Notes: generated by a model not told the origin, from the sequence alone. 64,000 nt of DNA from Arthrobacter sp. AQ5-05 (GCF_003287975.1 NZ_QMKQ01000015.1:1-64000), one strand, 5' to 3'; counted from the first letter of the stretch, positions 17,362-26,751 are shown. Made by a program: numbers and translations.

Positions 17362-18594
17362 CTACCTTGGCGCGGCTGCTGCCAGGCGCTTGGCCCGCAT
17401 TCCCGTGGCCAGGGCCAGCAGCAGCCCGAGGAACGCCAGGCCCGCACCGAGGAATGCAGGGGCCCGGTAGCCAAGCCCGGCGGTGATGACAGCTGCACCC
17501 AGGGCCGCGCCCAGGGCGTTGGCGACATTCAGTGCCGAGTGGTTCAGCGAGGCGGCCAGCGACTGCGCGTGCGGGGCCGAATCCATGAGCAGTGCCTGCA
17601 GCGCGGGCACCAGCAGCGAGCCGGTGCCGCCGAGGATGAAGACCAGCACGAGGGTCGGCACCAGGTGCGTCGCCACCACCCCGAACAGCGCCATGAACAC
17701 GACCATGGCGGAGGTCGCGACGTAGATGGCGCCAAGAACCGACCAGTCGGCAAGCCGCCCGCCGATCAGCGAACCGACCACCATGCCGATGCCGTAGAGT
17801 CCCAGCACCAGCGGAACCGCCCGGATCGGCAGCCCGGTGACATCGGTGAGGATCGGGCTGATGTAGGAATACACGGCAAAGAACCCGCCGAAGCCGACGA
17901 TGCCGGTGAGCATCGCCATCCACACCTGGCCGCTGCGCAGCGCGGACAGTTCCCTGCGGATGCTGGCTCCCTCGTGCACCGGGGAGAAGGGCACGAAGAG
18001 CCGGATGGCGATCCAGGTCAGCGCCCCGACGAGGCCGACCACGGCAAACATCCAGCGCCAGCCGAAGGCCTGCCCCAGGAACGTCACCACGGGCACGCCA
18101 AGCACGTTGGCGACGGACAGCCCCAGCATCACCCAGGCGATGGCGCGCCCGCGCATCGACGCGGGCACCAGGGTGCCTGCAAGGATCGCGGCGATGCCGA
18201 AGTACGCGCCGTGCGGCAGTCCGGCCAGGAAACGGGACACGAGCATCCACTCGTAGCTCGCGGCGAACAGGGAGCTGAGGTTCGCCAGCGTGAAGAACGC
18301 CATGAGCCACAGGACCATGGTCTTGCGGGCGACCCGGGCACCCAGGGCCGTGAGGATCGGGGCCCCGACCACGACGCCCAGGGCATAGGCGGAGATCAGC
18401 AGGCCCATCTGGGCGTTGCTGACGCCAAGGTCCGCTGCTCCTTCCTGGAGCAGGCCCATGATGGTGAATTCGGTGGTGCCGATGCCGAACCCGCCCATGG
18501 CCAGGGCCACGACCGCCAGCAGCAGTGCCCGCCCCGAAAGTTGGGTGGAGCGTTTGTGGTTGGTGCTGCCCGGGGCGATGGCGTCGGAATTCAC
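17362..18594 (-). CDS. MFS transporter, AraJ/sugar-efflux-like
   Basis: 410 residues with 12 predicted transmembrane segments. MGGFGIGTTEFTIMGLLQ in TM1 and GLPHGAYFGIAA in TM4 match the drug:H+ antiporter DHA1 group that includes AraJ and purine or chloramphenicol exporters. The start is GTG with AAAAAAGGGA upstream. The substrate is unknown. A small palindrome lies 43 bases upstream of the start. Confidence 0.88.
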   Translation of the reverse strand: MNSDAIAPGSTNHKRSTQLSGRALLLAVVALAMGGFGIGTTEFTIMGLLQEGAADLGVSNAQMGLLISAYALGVVVGAPILTALGARVARKTMVLWLMAFFTLANLSSLFAASYEWMLVSRFLAGLPHGAYFGIAAILAGTLVPASMRGRAIAWVMLGLSVANVLGVPVVTFLGQAFGWRWMFAVVGLVGALTWIAIRLFVPFSPVHEGASIRRELSALRSGQVWMAMLTGIVGFGGFFAVYSYISPILTDVTGLPIRAVPLVLGLYGIGMVVGSLIGGRLADWSVLGAIYVATSAMVVFMALFGVVATHLVPTLVLVFILGGTGSLLVPALQALLMDSAPHAQSLAASLNHSALNVANALGAALGAAVITAGLGYRAPAFLGAGLAFLGLLLALATGMRAKRLAAAAPR

Positions 18595-18636
18595 GGGTCC
18601 CTTTTTTCGAGGTTCGGTGCTGAGGTGGCGGCGCGC

Positions 18637-18650
18637 AAACGCTTGCGTTT
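18637..18650. promoter_or_regulatory. Palindrome upstream of the MFS gene
   Basis: AAACGC-TT-GCGTTT, 43 bases before the MFS start. It resembles a half-size LacI- or TetR-type operator. Short, so it could be chance. Confidence 0.25.
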
Positions 18651-18769
18651 TTGCCGCCGCAGATTCCAGACTACGTGGCCACGGGCAACGAAGGGGGCCT
18701 TGGTGAGCACCCCCACAGCCGGTGCGGACGGGCGGGTGCCACGCGTGTTCAGGGACCCGTGTTCCGGCT

Positions 18770-20023
18770 CTAGAGGGCCATCAGGTCGTTGTCCGTGTCC
18801 TGGAGCGTCGCGACCGGGATGTTCTTGCCGATCATCGAGCGCAGGTGGTCGTTGACGTCCCAGATGTTCACATTCATGGCGGCGGTGAGGACGCCCTTGC
18901 GCAGCCAGAAGATGATGAACTCCCCCGAGGCCATGTCCCCGCGCACCACCACGTCGTCCTCGGCCTGCCGGTCCCCGACGTATTCCATGCCCAAATCGAA
19001 CTGGTCGGTGAAGAAGTACGGCAACCAGTCATAGGATTCATCGCGTCCCAGGATGGTGGCGGCGGCGAGCTTGCCCTGGCGGATCGCGTTGTCCCAGTGC
19101 TCGACCCGCATGTTCCGTCCCAGGGTGGTGTTGTAGGCCTCGGCGATGTCGCCGATCGCCAGGACGCTCTTGTCGCTGCTGCGCAGGTGCTCATCGACAA
19201 CGACCCCGGTGCCGACCTCGAGGCCCGCGGCGACGGCCAGCTCGTTGTTGGGCACCGCCCCGATGGCCAGCAGGACGATATCCGCGGGGATGTCCCCGGT
19301 CGGGGTCTGCACGGCCAAACCCTTCAGTGGGTCCGCGGCGATTCCGGTGACTGCGGTCCCGAAGTGGCACTGGACGCCGTTGGCGACGTGGAGCTGGGCC
19401 ACGTGCGACCCGAATTCGGAACCCATGGCCACCGCGAGGGGAACCTGGTCCGGGGTCAGCACCGTGACCTCGAGGCCGGCCGCGCGTGCCGAGGCCCCGA
19501 CCTCCATACCGATCCACCCGGCGCCGATGATGACCAGGTGCTTTCCGGAAACCAGTTGCTCCTTGATGGCCTTGGAGTCTTCCAGCGAACGCAGCGTGTA
19601 GACGCCGGGCAGGTCCCACCCGGTCATGTTGGCGTTGCGCCCGCCCAGCCGGGAACGGCATCCGGTGGCGATCACGAGGTTTTCGTAGCCCAGGGTCGAG
19701 GAGTCCGACAGGGAGACGGTCTTGGCTGCCGTGTCGATGGATTCGGCAGTGGTGCCCAGGCGCATCGCGATGTCCGCGCCGGTGTACCAGCTTCCGGGGA
19801 AGGGCTCGAGTTCCAGGGCGGGCTTGCTGCCCTGGAGAAATTCCTTGGAAAGCGGCGGCCGTTCGTAGGGAACTTCGTTTTCGGAGGCGACGAGTGTGAT
19901 GGGCTTGGTATAGCCGCCCTCGCGCAATTCGTGGATGCAATGGGCCGCGGCAAGTCCGCCGCCAATCACCACAGTCCCCAACTTTCCTTGCGCTGCCGCT
20001 TCTGTCGTCGCCGCTTCGCTCAT
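18770..20023 (-). CDS. FAD-dependent ferredoxin/rubredoxin reductase-like oxidoreductase
   Basis: 417 residues. FAD-binding GTVVIGGGLAAAHCIHELREGG lies at the N-terminus and PYERPPLSKEFLQG is the typical ferredoxin-reductase motif. The NAD(P)H Rossmann VVIIGAGWIGMEVGASARAAG follows, then SVLAIGDIAEAYN (FAD), and the C-terminal reductase domain. The class moves electrons from NAD(P)H to a ferredoxin, often for a cytochrome P450 or dioxygenase. No ferredoxin or oxygenase gene is adjacent, so the partner is unknown. The ATG at 20023 has GGAGAC upstream. Confidence 0.92.
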   Translation of the reverse strand: MSEAATTEAAAQGKLGTVVIGGGLAAAHCIHELREGGYTKPITLVASENEVPYERPPLSKEFLQGSKPALELEPFPGSWYTGADIAMRLGTTAESIDTAAKTVSLSDSSTLGYENLVIATGCRSRLGGRNANMTGWDLPGVYTLRSLEDSKAIKEQLVSGKHLVIIGAGWIGMEVGASARAAGLEVTVLTPDQVPLAVAMGSEFGSHVAQLHVANGVQCHFGTAVTGIAADPLKGLAVQTPTGDIPADIVLLAIGAVPNNELAVAAGLEVGTGVVVDEHLRSSDKSVLAIGDIAEAYNTTLGRNMRVEHWDNAIRQGKLAAATILGRDESYDWLPYFFTDQFDLGMEYVGDRQAEDDVVVRGDMASGEFIIFWLRKGVLTAAMNVNIWDVNDHLRSMIGKNIPVATLQDTDNDLMAL

Positions 20024-20272
20024 GGTTTTCGTCTCCTGCCAGGATGGTGCCACCGCCGTGATTCGGGATTTTCGGGAAAGTGGTGGTGACCGTGTGTATT
20101 CCTCTCTTCAGAATGTCACTTGGCGTGGCAAGAGTCGAGGGTTCGGGACTGGCCGATGGATGGGGGCCGAATAACTGCAGCATTCAGGCTGGGAATCACG
20201 TGACAGATCTCTGGGCGGAATCACAGCCGCCGTCCATGCATCGAACAGCGCGATGTGCGATTCTTGGTAGCG

Positions 20273-21259
20273 ATGCCTGTTTACCCGCCCCGGCCACGCG
20301 CTGCGAAACGTACCCGCCGACCTCCCTCGCGCGCCCAGCGTTTCCTGAGATTCCTGGTTTTTCTCGGCGCACTGGGAACCGCGCTGCTGATCGCTTTCCA
20401 CACCCGCATACCGGATGCCATGGGACTGGGCCTGCTGCTGGACAACGCCGCACCTTGGCTGGGACTCGTGGTTCCGCTGCTGTTGCTGGTGGCGTTGGCC
20501 TCGCGCAGCCGCACCTCGCTGCTGGTCCTGTTGGTGCCCGCGCTGACCTGGATCCTCATTTTTGGCCCGGCCATCGTTCCGTTGTCATGGACGGCACCGG
20601 CAGCCGCTGCCCACACGCTGACGGTTTCCAGCCAGAACATCAAGGCCGGAACCGGGGCGGCTGCGCAGTCCGCGCAGGAGCTGGCGGCAAACGGAAGCGA
20701 CATCGTTGCCCTGCAGGAGCTCGACGCCGGCAGCGTCCAACGCGTCACCGATGCCCTGGGCGCCGCGTATCCGCACCACTTCGTGGTGGGCACCGTCGGG
20801 GTCTGGAGCAAGTATCCGCTTGAGGGTTCCCGTTCCCTTGACCTGGGGCTGGGATGGAAGCGCGCCCTGTCGGCACGGGTGGCCACCGGGCAGGGAGTGG
20901 TTTCGCTCTACGTCATCCACGCAGCCTCGGCCCGGCCCAACGACCACGTCGACCGCGACGTGATGCTTGATCAGCTGGCCGCCGTGGTGCGGGCCGACCC
21001 GCACAAGAACGTCATGGCCGTGGGCGACTTCAATGCGACCAGCACCGACCGGGCGTTCACGGAAATGTCAACGGTGCTGGAAGAGCCCAACCAGGACGAC
21101 GGGTTCTTCGGATTCACCTGGCCGCGGGCTCCCTTTGCCATGATGCGCCTTGACCACGTGCTGGTGCGCGGGCTGGACGTCACCTCGAACACCAACCTCG
21201 AAGCCGGGCTCAGCGACCACCTGGCCGTTCGGGCCAGGGTGAACCTGCCCGGGGACTGA
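20273..21259 (+). CDS. Membrane-anchored endonuclease/exonuclease/phosphatase family protein
   Basis: 328 residues. A basic N-terminus is followed by three hydrophobic helices (about residues 20-105). The EEP catalytic domain then shows SSQNIKAGTG, DIVALQELDAG (metal Glu), VMAVGDFNATSTD and LDHVLVRG...GLSDHLAVRA (catalytic His). The active site is probably outside the membrane. The substrate could be DNA or a phospho-lipid. GTG 20255 is an alternative start six codons upstream. Confidence 0.88.
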   Translation: MPVYPPRPRAAKRTRRPPSRAQRFLRFLVFLGALGTALLIAFHTRIPDAMGLGLLLDNAAPWLGLVVPLLLLVALASRSRTSLLVLLVPALTWILIFGPAIVPLSWTAPAAAAHTLTVSSQNIKAGTGAAAQSAQELAANGSDIVALQELDAGSVQRVTDALGAAYPHHFVVGTVGVWSKYPLEGSRSLDLGLGWKRALSARVATGQGVVSLYVIHAASARPNDHVDRDVMLDQLAAVVRADPHKNVMAVGDFNATSTDRAFTEMSTVLEEPNQDDGFFGFTWPRAPFAMMRLDHVLVRGLDVTSNTNLEAGLSDHLAVRARVNLPGD

Positions 21260-21284
21260 CTCGGCGCCCCGAGATCGCCGGGGT

Positions 21285-21956
21285 TCATCCCTCCAGTCCG
21301 GTGACCCTCATGGTGATGTTGATGCGTCCGGATTCAAGCCCGCAACCGGCGGGCGCGGTTCCGGGCAGGACCCTGGTGACGCCGTGGTACGCAAGGCGCG
21401 CCGGGCCGCCGAAGACGAACAGGTCCCCGGAAGCCAACGCAATGTCCTGAAAGGGCTTGTTCCGGTTCAGGGTGTTGCCGAAGCGGAACGTGCAGGTGTC
21501 CCCGATGGAAATCGAGACCACCGGGGCAACCGAGCGTTCGTCGCGGTCTTGGTGCATGCCCATCCTGGAGTCGGCCCCGTAGTAGTTCACCAGGGCGGTG
21601 TCGGGTGTGTAGGCCGCGGCCGCGGCCTTGTCGCCGGTGGCGGCCAACAAGGCCTTGCGTCCCAGCCGAACCATCCAGTCGGGAAAGTCCAGCACCCGAT
21701 TGCCGTTGACGTCGACGGCCTCGCGGGAGTAGGCGTAGGGCCGCCAGTGCCACCCGAGGCACACGGTCCGGACCGACATCTCATGCGCGCCGATCCTGGC
21801 CGCGCGCGGCGGCACCGGGCCCCGCCCCCATTCGTGGAAGCGGGCCACGATCCAGCGTTGTTCCTCCAGATCCAGCCAGTCCGGAACCCACTGGGCCCCC
21901 GGTGCCAGCTCCCGCCGGGGACGGCCCAGGAAGCTGTCGGTAAAGAGCGCGTCCAT
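21285..21956 (-). CDS. alkB: AlkB-like 2-oxoglutarate-dependent DNA dioxygenase
   Basis: 223 residues. It repairs alkylated bases by oxidative demethylation. The iron triad is visible as MHQDRD (HxD) and YHGVTRV (distal His). RINITMR supplies the 2-oxoglutarate-binding Arg, and NYYGADSRMGMHQD is the family core. The ATG at 21956 (MDALFTDSF) is chosen for AGGAAGG upstream. It is the second alkylation-repair gene in the window after ogt, though the two are unlinked. Confidence 0.93.
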   Translation of the reverse strand: MDALFTDSFLGRPRRELAPGAQWVPDWLDLEEQRWIVARFHEWGRGPVPPRAARIGAHEMSVRTVCLGWHWRPYAYSREAVDVNGNRVLDFPDWMVRLGRKALLAATGDKAAAAAYTPDTALVNYYGADSRMGMHQDRDERSVAPVVSISIGDTCTFRFGNTLNRNKPFQDIALASGDLFVFGGPARLAYHGVTRVLPGTAPAGCGLESGRINITMRVTGLEG

Positions 21957-21980
21957 GGGCCTGGGGCCTTCCTGTCTGTT

Positions 21981-22015
21981 CGGTTCCGTGTCCCGGGGCA
22001 CGGGACACGGAACCG
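21981..22015 (-). terminator. Hairpin between ceo-like gene and alkB
   Basis: Perfect 15-bp arms, CGGTTCCGTGTCCCG and its complement, with a 5-base loop, 9 bases after the carboxyethylornithine-synthase-like stop and just before alkB. No T run. It could partly insulate the two genes. Confidence 0.55.
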
Positions 22016-22023
22016 CACCGGTG

Positions 22024-23178
22024 TCAGCCGGCGTTGGTGTTGTGCGGGTACTCGGCGGTCCGGTTCTGGAATTCGAGAATCGCCGGGTTCAGGATCACGC
22101 CGTCCTGGATCTCGATGGCGCGGGCTATCGTCTCATTTTCCTTCCAGGCGCCCGGCCCGTCCAGCACCACGTCCAGGAAGGGCAGGAGCGCCTCGCTGAT
22201 TTCCCAGCTGGCGGAGTTCCACAGGTACGAGGGTGAGTGGTCGACAGCGTAGTAGTTGACATTCCGGCCCACGGTGAACATCGGGTTGGCGAAGGTGGTG
22301 GGCTTGGCCCATTCGAAGCCCATGCCCTCGTCGCAGGAGACATCGATGATCAGGCTGCCGGGATAGAACGCCGTCAGGTCCTCGGTCTGCAGGTACATCA
22401 ACGGTGCGTTGGGGTCCTGCAGGGTGCAGTTCACCACGATGTCGCTTTCGGCCAGGAACGGTGCCAGCGGCAAGCGTCCCTCGTCCGTGATGACCTCGCT
22501 CAGGTTCGGTCCGCCGTCGTGGTCGAACTGGACCATTTGGACGGCGTGGATGGGTGAAGCGACGGCCGCGACGGAGCGTCCGGTCAGGACACGCACGTCG
22601 TGGATTCCGTGGGCGCGCAGGGCGGTGACAGCTCCACGGGCGGTGGCGCCGAACCCGATCACGGTTGCCGAGAGCCTGCGCCCGTAGTCACCCGTGTTGC
22701 CGCAAAGTTGCAGGGCGTGGATGACCGATGAGTAGCCCGCCAACTCATTGTTCTTGTGGAACACATGCAGCCCGAAGCTGCCGTCGGTTCCCCAGTGGTT
22801 CATGGCTTCGAACGCAATGATGTTGAGTTTCTTGTCAATGGCCAGCTGCGTCAGGGCAGTGTCCTGGACACAGTGCGGCCAGCCCCACAGTGTCTGGCCC
22901 TCGTGCATCTGCAGCAGATCCGAGGCCTGGGGCTTGGGCAAGAGAACGATGTCGCTGCCGGCCATGGTTTCTTCGCGAGTGGCAAATTTTCCAACGAATG
23001 GCGCGAGGTCTTCATCGTCCATTCCGCAGGCCACCCCGTAACCGGATTCGACCGTGATGCGGTCTCGGAAGCGCTCGTCGATACGTTCAAAGTGAGACGG
23101 GTGGATCGGCAAACGTCGCTCGTCCACTTTGTTGGAAGTGGCAATAACACCCAGTGTAAGTTCGTTTGTAAAGTCCAT
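22024..23178 (-). CDS. N(5)-(carboxyethyl)ornithine synthase-like / alanine dehydrogenase family
   Basis: 384 residues of the AlaDH/PNT superfamily. The N-terminal lobe starts LGVIATSNKVDERRLPIHPSHF with conserved Arg and Pro. The NAD(P) Rossmann segment is YGRRLSATVIGFGATARGAVTAL, and IIDVSCDEGMGFEWAKPTTF follows. By resemblance to the lactococcal Ceo enzyme it would reductively condense pyruvate with the side-chain amine of ornithine. No arginine or ornithine genes are adjacent, so the substrate is uncertain. Confidence 0.75.
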   Translation of the reverse strand: MDFTNELTLGVIATSNKVDERRLPIHPSHFERIDERFRDRITVESGYGVACGMDDEDLAPFVGKFATREETMAGSDIVLLPKPQASDLLQMHEGQTLWGWPHCVQDTALTQLAIDKKLNIIAFEAMNHWGTDGSFGLHVFHKNNELAGYSSVIHALQLCGNTGDYGRRLSATVIGFGATARGAVTALRAHGIHDVRVLTGRSVAAVASPIHAVQMVQFDHDGGPNLSEVITDEGRLPLAPFLAESDIVVNCTLQDPNAPLMYLQTEDLTAFYPGSLIIDVSCDEGMGFEWAKPTTFANPMFTVGRNVNYYAVDHSPSYLWNSASWEISEALLPFLDVVLDGPGAWKENETIARAIEIQDGVILNPAILEFQNRTAEYPHNTNAG

Positions 23179-23263
23179 GCGTCTTGTTCTCTTCCTAGGT
23201 GGAGCAGGCCAAAATGACCCGCCCCATAGGGCTCACGGTACACCGGGCCGTGATCCGGGGCAC

Positions 23264-24483
23264 TCAGGTTCGACCCGTGTTACCTGCGCTCCGCGGCGGA
23301 TTCTCCGGGCGTTCGCCCGGTGTATTCTCCACGAGCAAGCCGTTGCGCAGCAGCCATGCGGTGTAGAGTCCGCGGCGCCGGTGAAGGATCCTGCCGGCGA
23401 CAACCATCAATGGGCTCGTCGCGGCAAGCATGATGGCGCAGGCCGTGGGATAGAGCACGAATTCGGGGCTGGCGGCAATCCCCGCAAGCAGTGCCCCGGT
23501 GATGAAAATGGGTGCCGCCATGCTGTAGTACAGGATGCCCGTCCCGCGATTTCTGCCCACTGATTTGTGCATGTTGTGCCCGTACCACTGCCTTAACCGC
23601 AGCTTGCCGGGGCGGTCTCTTTTCAGCTTCAGGAAGCCGTGGATGAAGCACGCCAGGGCGACAGGCACCGGCACTACCCGGATTTCGTGGTCGAACCCCA
23701 GGGCCAAACTCATCACCAGCAGCGGGGCAAGAAAGTACACAAAGAGCGGAGCGAATAACATCCAGGCCCGGGCCCAGGCATCGGCAGCGGCAGCGGCTTC
23801 CAGTTCGAATTCGGTGGGCTCTGTCTCGAAGAGCTGCAGACCGGGCGTGACCTCGCGGACCACCCGCCGGTTGGGTTGCGGCGAGGCCCCGTTCTTGGCC
23901 AGGTGCGCGGCGTAGACCTCGTCGCGCACCAGGCGCAGCCTGCGGGCGCGGAGCCGGCCATGGACCGCAATGGCGATGGCCACCCACATCCCCACCAGGA
24001 TGCTCGCCACCCGGGCGATGTCATGGTCGCCGGCCATGAAGGCGACAACCACGGTGAAGACCGCACCGGTCACGGCGATGCCGATGGCGGCAGCCTTGTC
24101 GTCCCGGATCGATTGGTCAGCCACGGTAAGGGCCACCGATGGCCTGGCCGGGGCACGGCCGCCATTTCGGCGACAGCCCCGGAGATCGGCACGAACACGA
24201 AGCCCAGGCCGGTCATCACTGTGGCTCCCCACGGATCAATGTCGGTGCGCCAACGCACCCGCATTGCCGCTGCCGCTGCCGGGAAGATCCCCGCGCCGTA
24301 AAGCGCAATGTGGGAGATGCGGATGCGGCGCTCGACGAATCCGGGTGCCATGTGCTGGAACTCGTTGGCATCGGGAACCTGGGGATCCTCGATCGTGGGG
24401 CCGCACCTGCGGACCAGGGGCATGCAGAAAATCTTTCCCTGCGTGTGGGGACGAGTCGGCGGCCCATGCGGTGCCTGTTCCAC
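23264..24483 (-). pseudogene. Multi-pass membrane protein gene split by a frameshift
   Basis: Two overlapping minus-strand frames read as one protein. The 5' part (24483 to about 24150, starting GTG; or ATG 24423 with GGGAAAG upstream) gives a cytosolic N-terminus and a first transmembrane helix, VMTGLGFVFVPISGAVAEMA. The 3' part, in the next frame, continues from about PSVALTVADQSIRDDK with about six more helices to 23264. Neither half has a good start or end alone. The switch lies in a C/G-rich run near 24140-24165. It could be a true mutation, a sequencing error or, less likely, programmed. The function is unknown. Confidence 0.6.
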
Positions 24484-24618
24484 CGATACATGCTACATGC
24501 GGTTTACCCATCGATTCGTGATTTTGTGCGGGCCACATCTTCTTCCGCCGAGGGATCCCCCTGACGGGAAACGTGCCTATGCTGAAGATCCCATCGTGGA
24601 TTCGGGCAAGGAGACGTC

Positions 24619-25089
24619 GTGGAACAGCAGACACTGGGTGCAGCGCTCGAGGCGGCGCACCGCGAAATCGATGGCGGGATCGAGGCTTATCTGGCCGCGG
24701 GCGGAACCGTGCAGGACCAGTCCGATACCCTGGTGCGCTCCCTGGCCGGACTTCGCCGCCACATCTACCTGGAGGAAGAGTTCCTTTTTCCGTCCCTGAA
24801 AAGGAGCGGTTTGATGGGCCCGATCTTCGCCATGGAACGCGAACACGGCCAGTTGTGGAACACCATGGCCGGCATCGACACTTCGATCGAACGTGGAGAT
24901 GCCCCCGGCACCCGCACGGCTTGCACCGAGCTGCTCACGCTCCTGGACAAGCACAACGCCATGGAGGAAAAGGTCATTTATGCCCAGGCCGACGGGCTGC
25001 TCGATGTTGCGGCGTCCTCGGCATTGGATGATTTCCTTGGTTTCGGGGTCCTGCCATCGGATTGGTCGCCGCGTTCGGCCCTCGGCTGA
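24619..25089 (+). CDS. Hemerythrin-domain protein
   Basis: 156-residue four-helix hemerythrin protein. The diiron ligands are all present: His in AAHREID, His and Glu in RRHIYLEEE, His in EREHGQL, and His and Glu in DKHNAMEEK. This pattern binds O2 or senses iron or NO. GTG 24619 has AAGGAG upstream, and TATGCT near 24576 is a candidate -10. Confidence 0.92.
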   Translation: MEQQTLGAALEAAHREIDGGIEAYLAAGGTVQDQSDTLVRSLAGLRRHIYLEEEFLFPSLKRSGLMGPIFAMEREHGQLWNTMAGIDTSIERGDAPGTRTACTELLTLLDKHNAMEEKVIYAQADGLLDVAASSALDDFLGFGVLPSDWSPRSALG

Positions 25090-25136
25090 CCCGCCAGTGA
25101 CGCCGCACCCGAGCCAGCTCGGATAGTCTCGGTGGC

Positions 25137-26363
25137 ATGGGACAACACGGAAAAACAACCATCGGCACCGCATGGATCGTTGCCGGGGCAGGACTCCTTT
25201 GGCTGTTCAGCGGCGCTCTGAACGGCTGGATGCTCGCCCACCAGGTTCGCCTGCCCGCCCAATTCATCCGGATGCTTTTTCCCGAGACGATCGCCATGCG
25301 AATCTGGCAATCGGCCCAGCCGTGGCCGATCCTGCTAACCCTGTTTTCCGTCCTGGCATTGATGGCCTTTACGCTCCTGCTGCTGCGCGGAGCCGGCATG
25401 CGTGCGGGCAAGCAAGCCGGCGATCCACCCATCGGATTCCTTGCCGTGTGGATGTCCATCGTTCTCGCCGGATTCGCCACGGCCACCTTCGCATCCCTCG
25501 GCTACGTCATTGCATCCTGGCCGCCGGCGCGGTTGGCGTGGTTGCTGGACGGTGTCCAGCCCGCGTTGCTCGCGGCCGGCTACTGGGGAATCATCTGGGG
25601 CTGGTTGCCGGCACTTGCGGGAACCCTCGCCATGAAATCCGCGAAGCAGCTCCCCGTCCCAAAGGCCGGGCGGCGGCAGCCCGATGCCATGCCGTTGCTG
25701 GTGGCCGGGCTGCTCGCGGTGATACTTGCCGTCACGATCCCCGCCGCCTACAACTACACCAATGACGCCCAAACCCCGCAGGCTGCTCCCCCGCCGCCCG
25801 ATGCCCCTTCGCCGAACCCGTACGGCTGGCCAGACCGCTCGGACGCCTTCCAACCAGCCGGGGAAAACTGGTGTTCGGGCGAAGGCGTGTCCATCTTATG
25901 GCATGAACCGGAGGGGGCGACGGGACACCGAGGCATGGGCTTCGACCTGACAAATACCGGGACCGGGCCTTGCATCTTGGAGTCCTACCCAGACATCGCC
26001 TTCAACAACGCCGAAGGGTGGGCGATCGAGGTATTGGTGGTCCATGGCGGTTCGTTCATGACCGATGACCCCGGGGTCTCGGCCATCACCCTGTCGCCCG
26101 GTCAAAGCGCACGGGCCTTCCTTGGCTGGAACGCCATGGCGGCGGCCGGCGACGTGCGCACCGGGACCATGCTGGTGGCACCCTATGCAGGAACGTTGCG
26201 CCACAGTTCGCCGGTGGACCTGGACATCGTTGACGGCGGCGCCGTATCGGTCACCGCCTGGGAGCCCGTCCCGGAATCAGCCGGCACAAAAAAAGCACCC
26301 GCCCAAACCCATAGGGTTCCGGCGGGTGCCGATGTGTGGAGCATAGCGGAATCGAACCGCTGA
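25137..26363 (+). CDS. Membrane protein with DUF4232-like extracellular domain, running into a tRNA gene
   Basis: 408 residues. Four to five transmembrane helices (residues about 8-30, 62-85, 98-125, 140-162, 185-205) are followed by a Pro-rich linker and a beta-rich domain (WCSGEGVSILWHEPEGATGHRGMGFDLTN) that resembles DUF4232. TAGTCT (25124-25129) lies 7 bases before the ATG. The last 27 or so codons are read from the antisense of the tRNA terminator and the tRNA-Ala gene, so the natural C-terminus was probably earlier or has lost its stop. The function is unknown. Confidence 0.75.
   Translation: MGQHGKTTIGTAWIVAGAGLLWLFSGALNGWMLAHQVRLPAQFIRMLFPETIAMRIWQSAQPWPILLTLFSVLALMAFTLLLLRGAGMRAGKQAGDPPIGFLAVWMSIVLAGFATATFASLGYVIASWPPARLAWLLDGVQPALLAAGYWGIIWGWLPALAGTLAMKSAKQLPVPKAGRRQPDAMPLLVAGLLAVILAVTIPAAYNYTNDAQTPQAAPPPPDAPSPNPYGWPDRSDAFQPAGENWCSGEGVSILWHEPEGATGHRGMGFDLTNTGTGPCILESYPDIAFNNAEGWAIEVLVVHGGSFMTDDPGVSAITLSPGQSARAFLGWNAMAAAGDVRTGTMLVAPYAGTLRHSSPVDLDIVDGGAVSVTAWEPVPESAGTKKAPAQTHRVPAGADVWSIAESNR
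26288..26329 (-). terminator. Terminator of tRNA-Ala(CGC)
   Basis: On the minus strand GCACCCGCC pairs with GGCGGGTGC around a 17-base loop and is followed by TTTTTTT. It lies inside the 3' end of the oppositely oriented DUF4232-like ORF. Confidence 0.85.
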
Positions 26364-26409
26364 CCTCTTCGATGCGAACGAAGCGCTCTACCAACTGAGC
26401 TAATGCCCC
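26337..26409 (-). tRNA. tRNA-Ala (anticodon CGC)
   Basis: 73-base cloverleaf on the minus strand. GGGGCAT pairs with ATGCTCC, the D arm is AGCTCAGTTGGTAGAGC, and the anticodon stem is CTTCG/CGAAG with loop TTCGCAT (anticodon CGC). The T arm is AGCGGTTCGATTCCGCT. No encoded CCA. Confidence 0.97.
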
Positions 26410-26487
26410 GTGCCATGGCGTCGAGCCCCAACATTTTCAGCCTAAACCCGTGGCGACCCACCTGCAAAATCGAAGGTCGCCGGGTTC

Positions 26488-26706
26488 CTATTCCTCGTCG
26501 CCGTCGGCGGCTGAGGCCTCGATGGATTCGCGCGCCACGGTGTACTGGCGCTGGATATAGGCCTCGAGTTCGCTGCGCTCCACCCGCCAGACCCCGCGAC
26601 CGCCGATCTTGATGGCCGGCAGGTCGCCGCTGCGTACCAATGACCGCACCTGCGGCAGGTTTACATTCAACTCGTCGGCGACATCTTCTAGACGCAGGAA
26701 CCTCAT
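26488..26706 (-). CDS. Small helix-turn-helix (excisionase/MerR-like) protein
   Basis: 72 residues. The winged HTH reads LRLEDVADELNVNLPQVRSLVRSGDLPAIKIGGRGVWRVERSELEAYIQRQY, a pattern shared by excisionase-type and BldC-like actinobacterial regulators, with an acidic tail. The ATG at 26706 (MRFLRLED) is preferred; an upstream start (26751) would add 15 residues. It is probably a host regulator, since no integrase or phage gene is near. The target is unknown. Confidence 0.8.
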   Translation of the reverse strand: MRFLRLEDVADELNVNLPQVRSLVRSGDLPAIKIGGRGVWRVERSELEAYIQRQYTVARESIEASAADGDEE

Positions 26707-26751
26707 GTAATGAAGGCTACCCGTTTCCGGGTTCACCGAGGCGCTCAACAT

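Noticed and set aside
26488-26706. Phage excisionase from an integrated element at tRNA-Ala
   Set aside because: No integrase, att repeat or phage gene is near. The small HTH protein is better seen as a host regulator.
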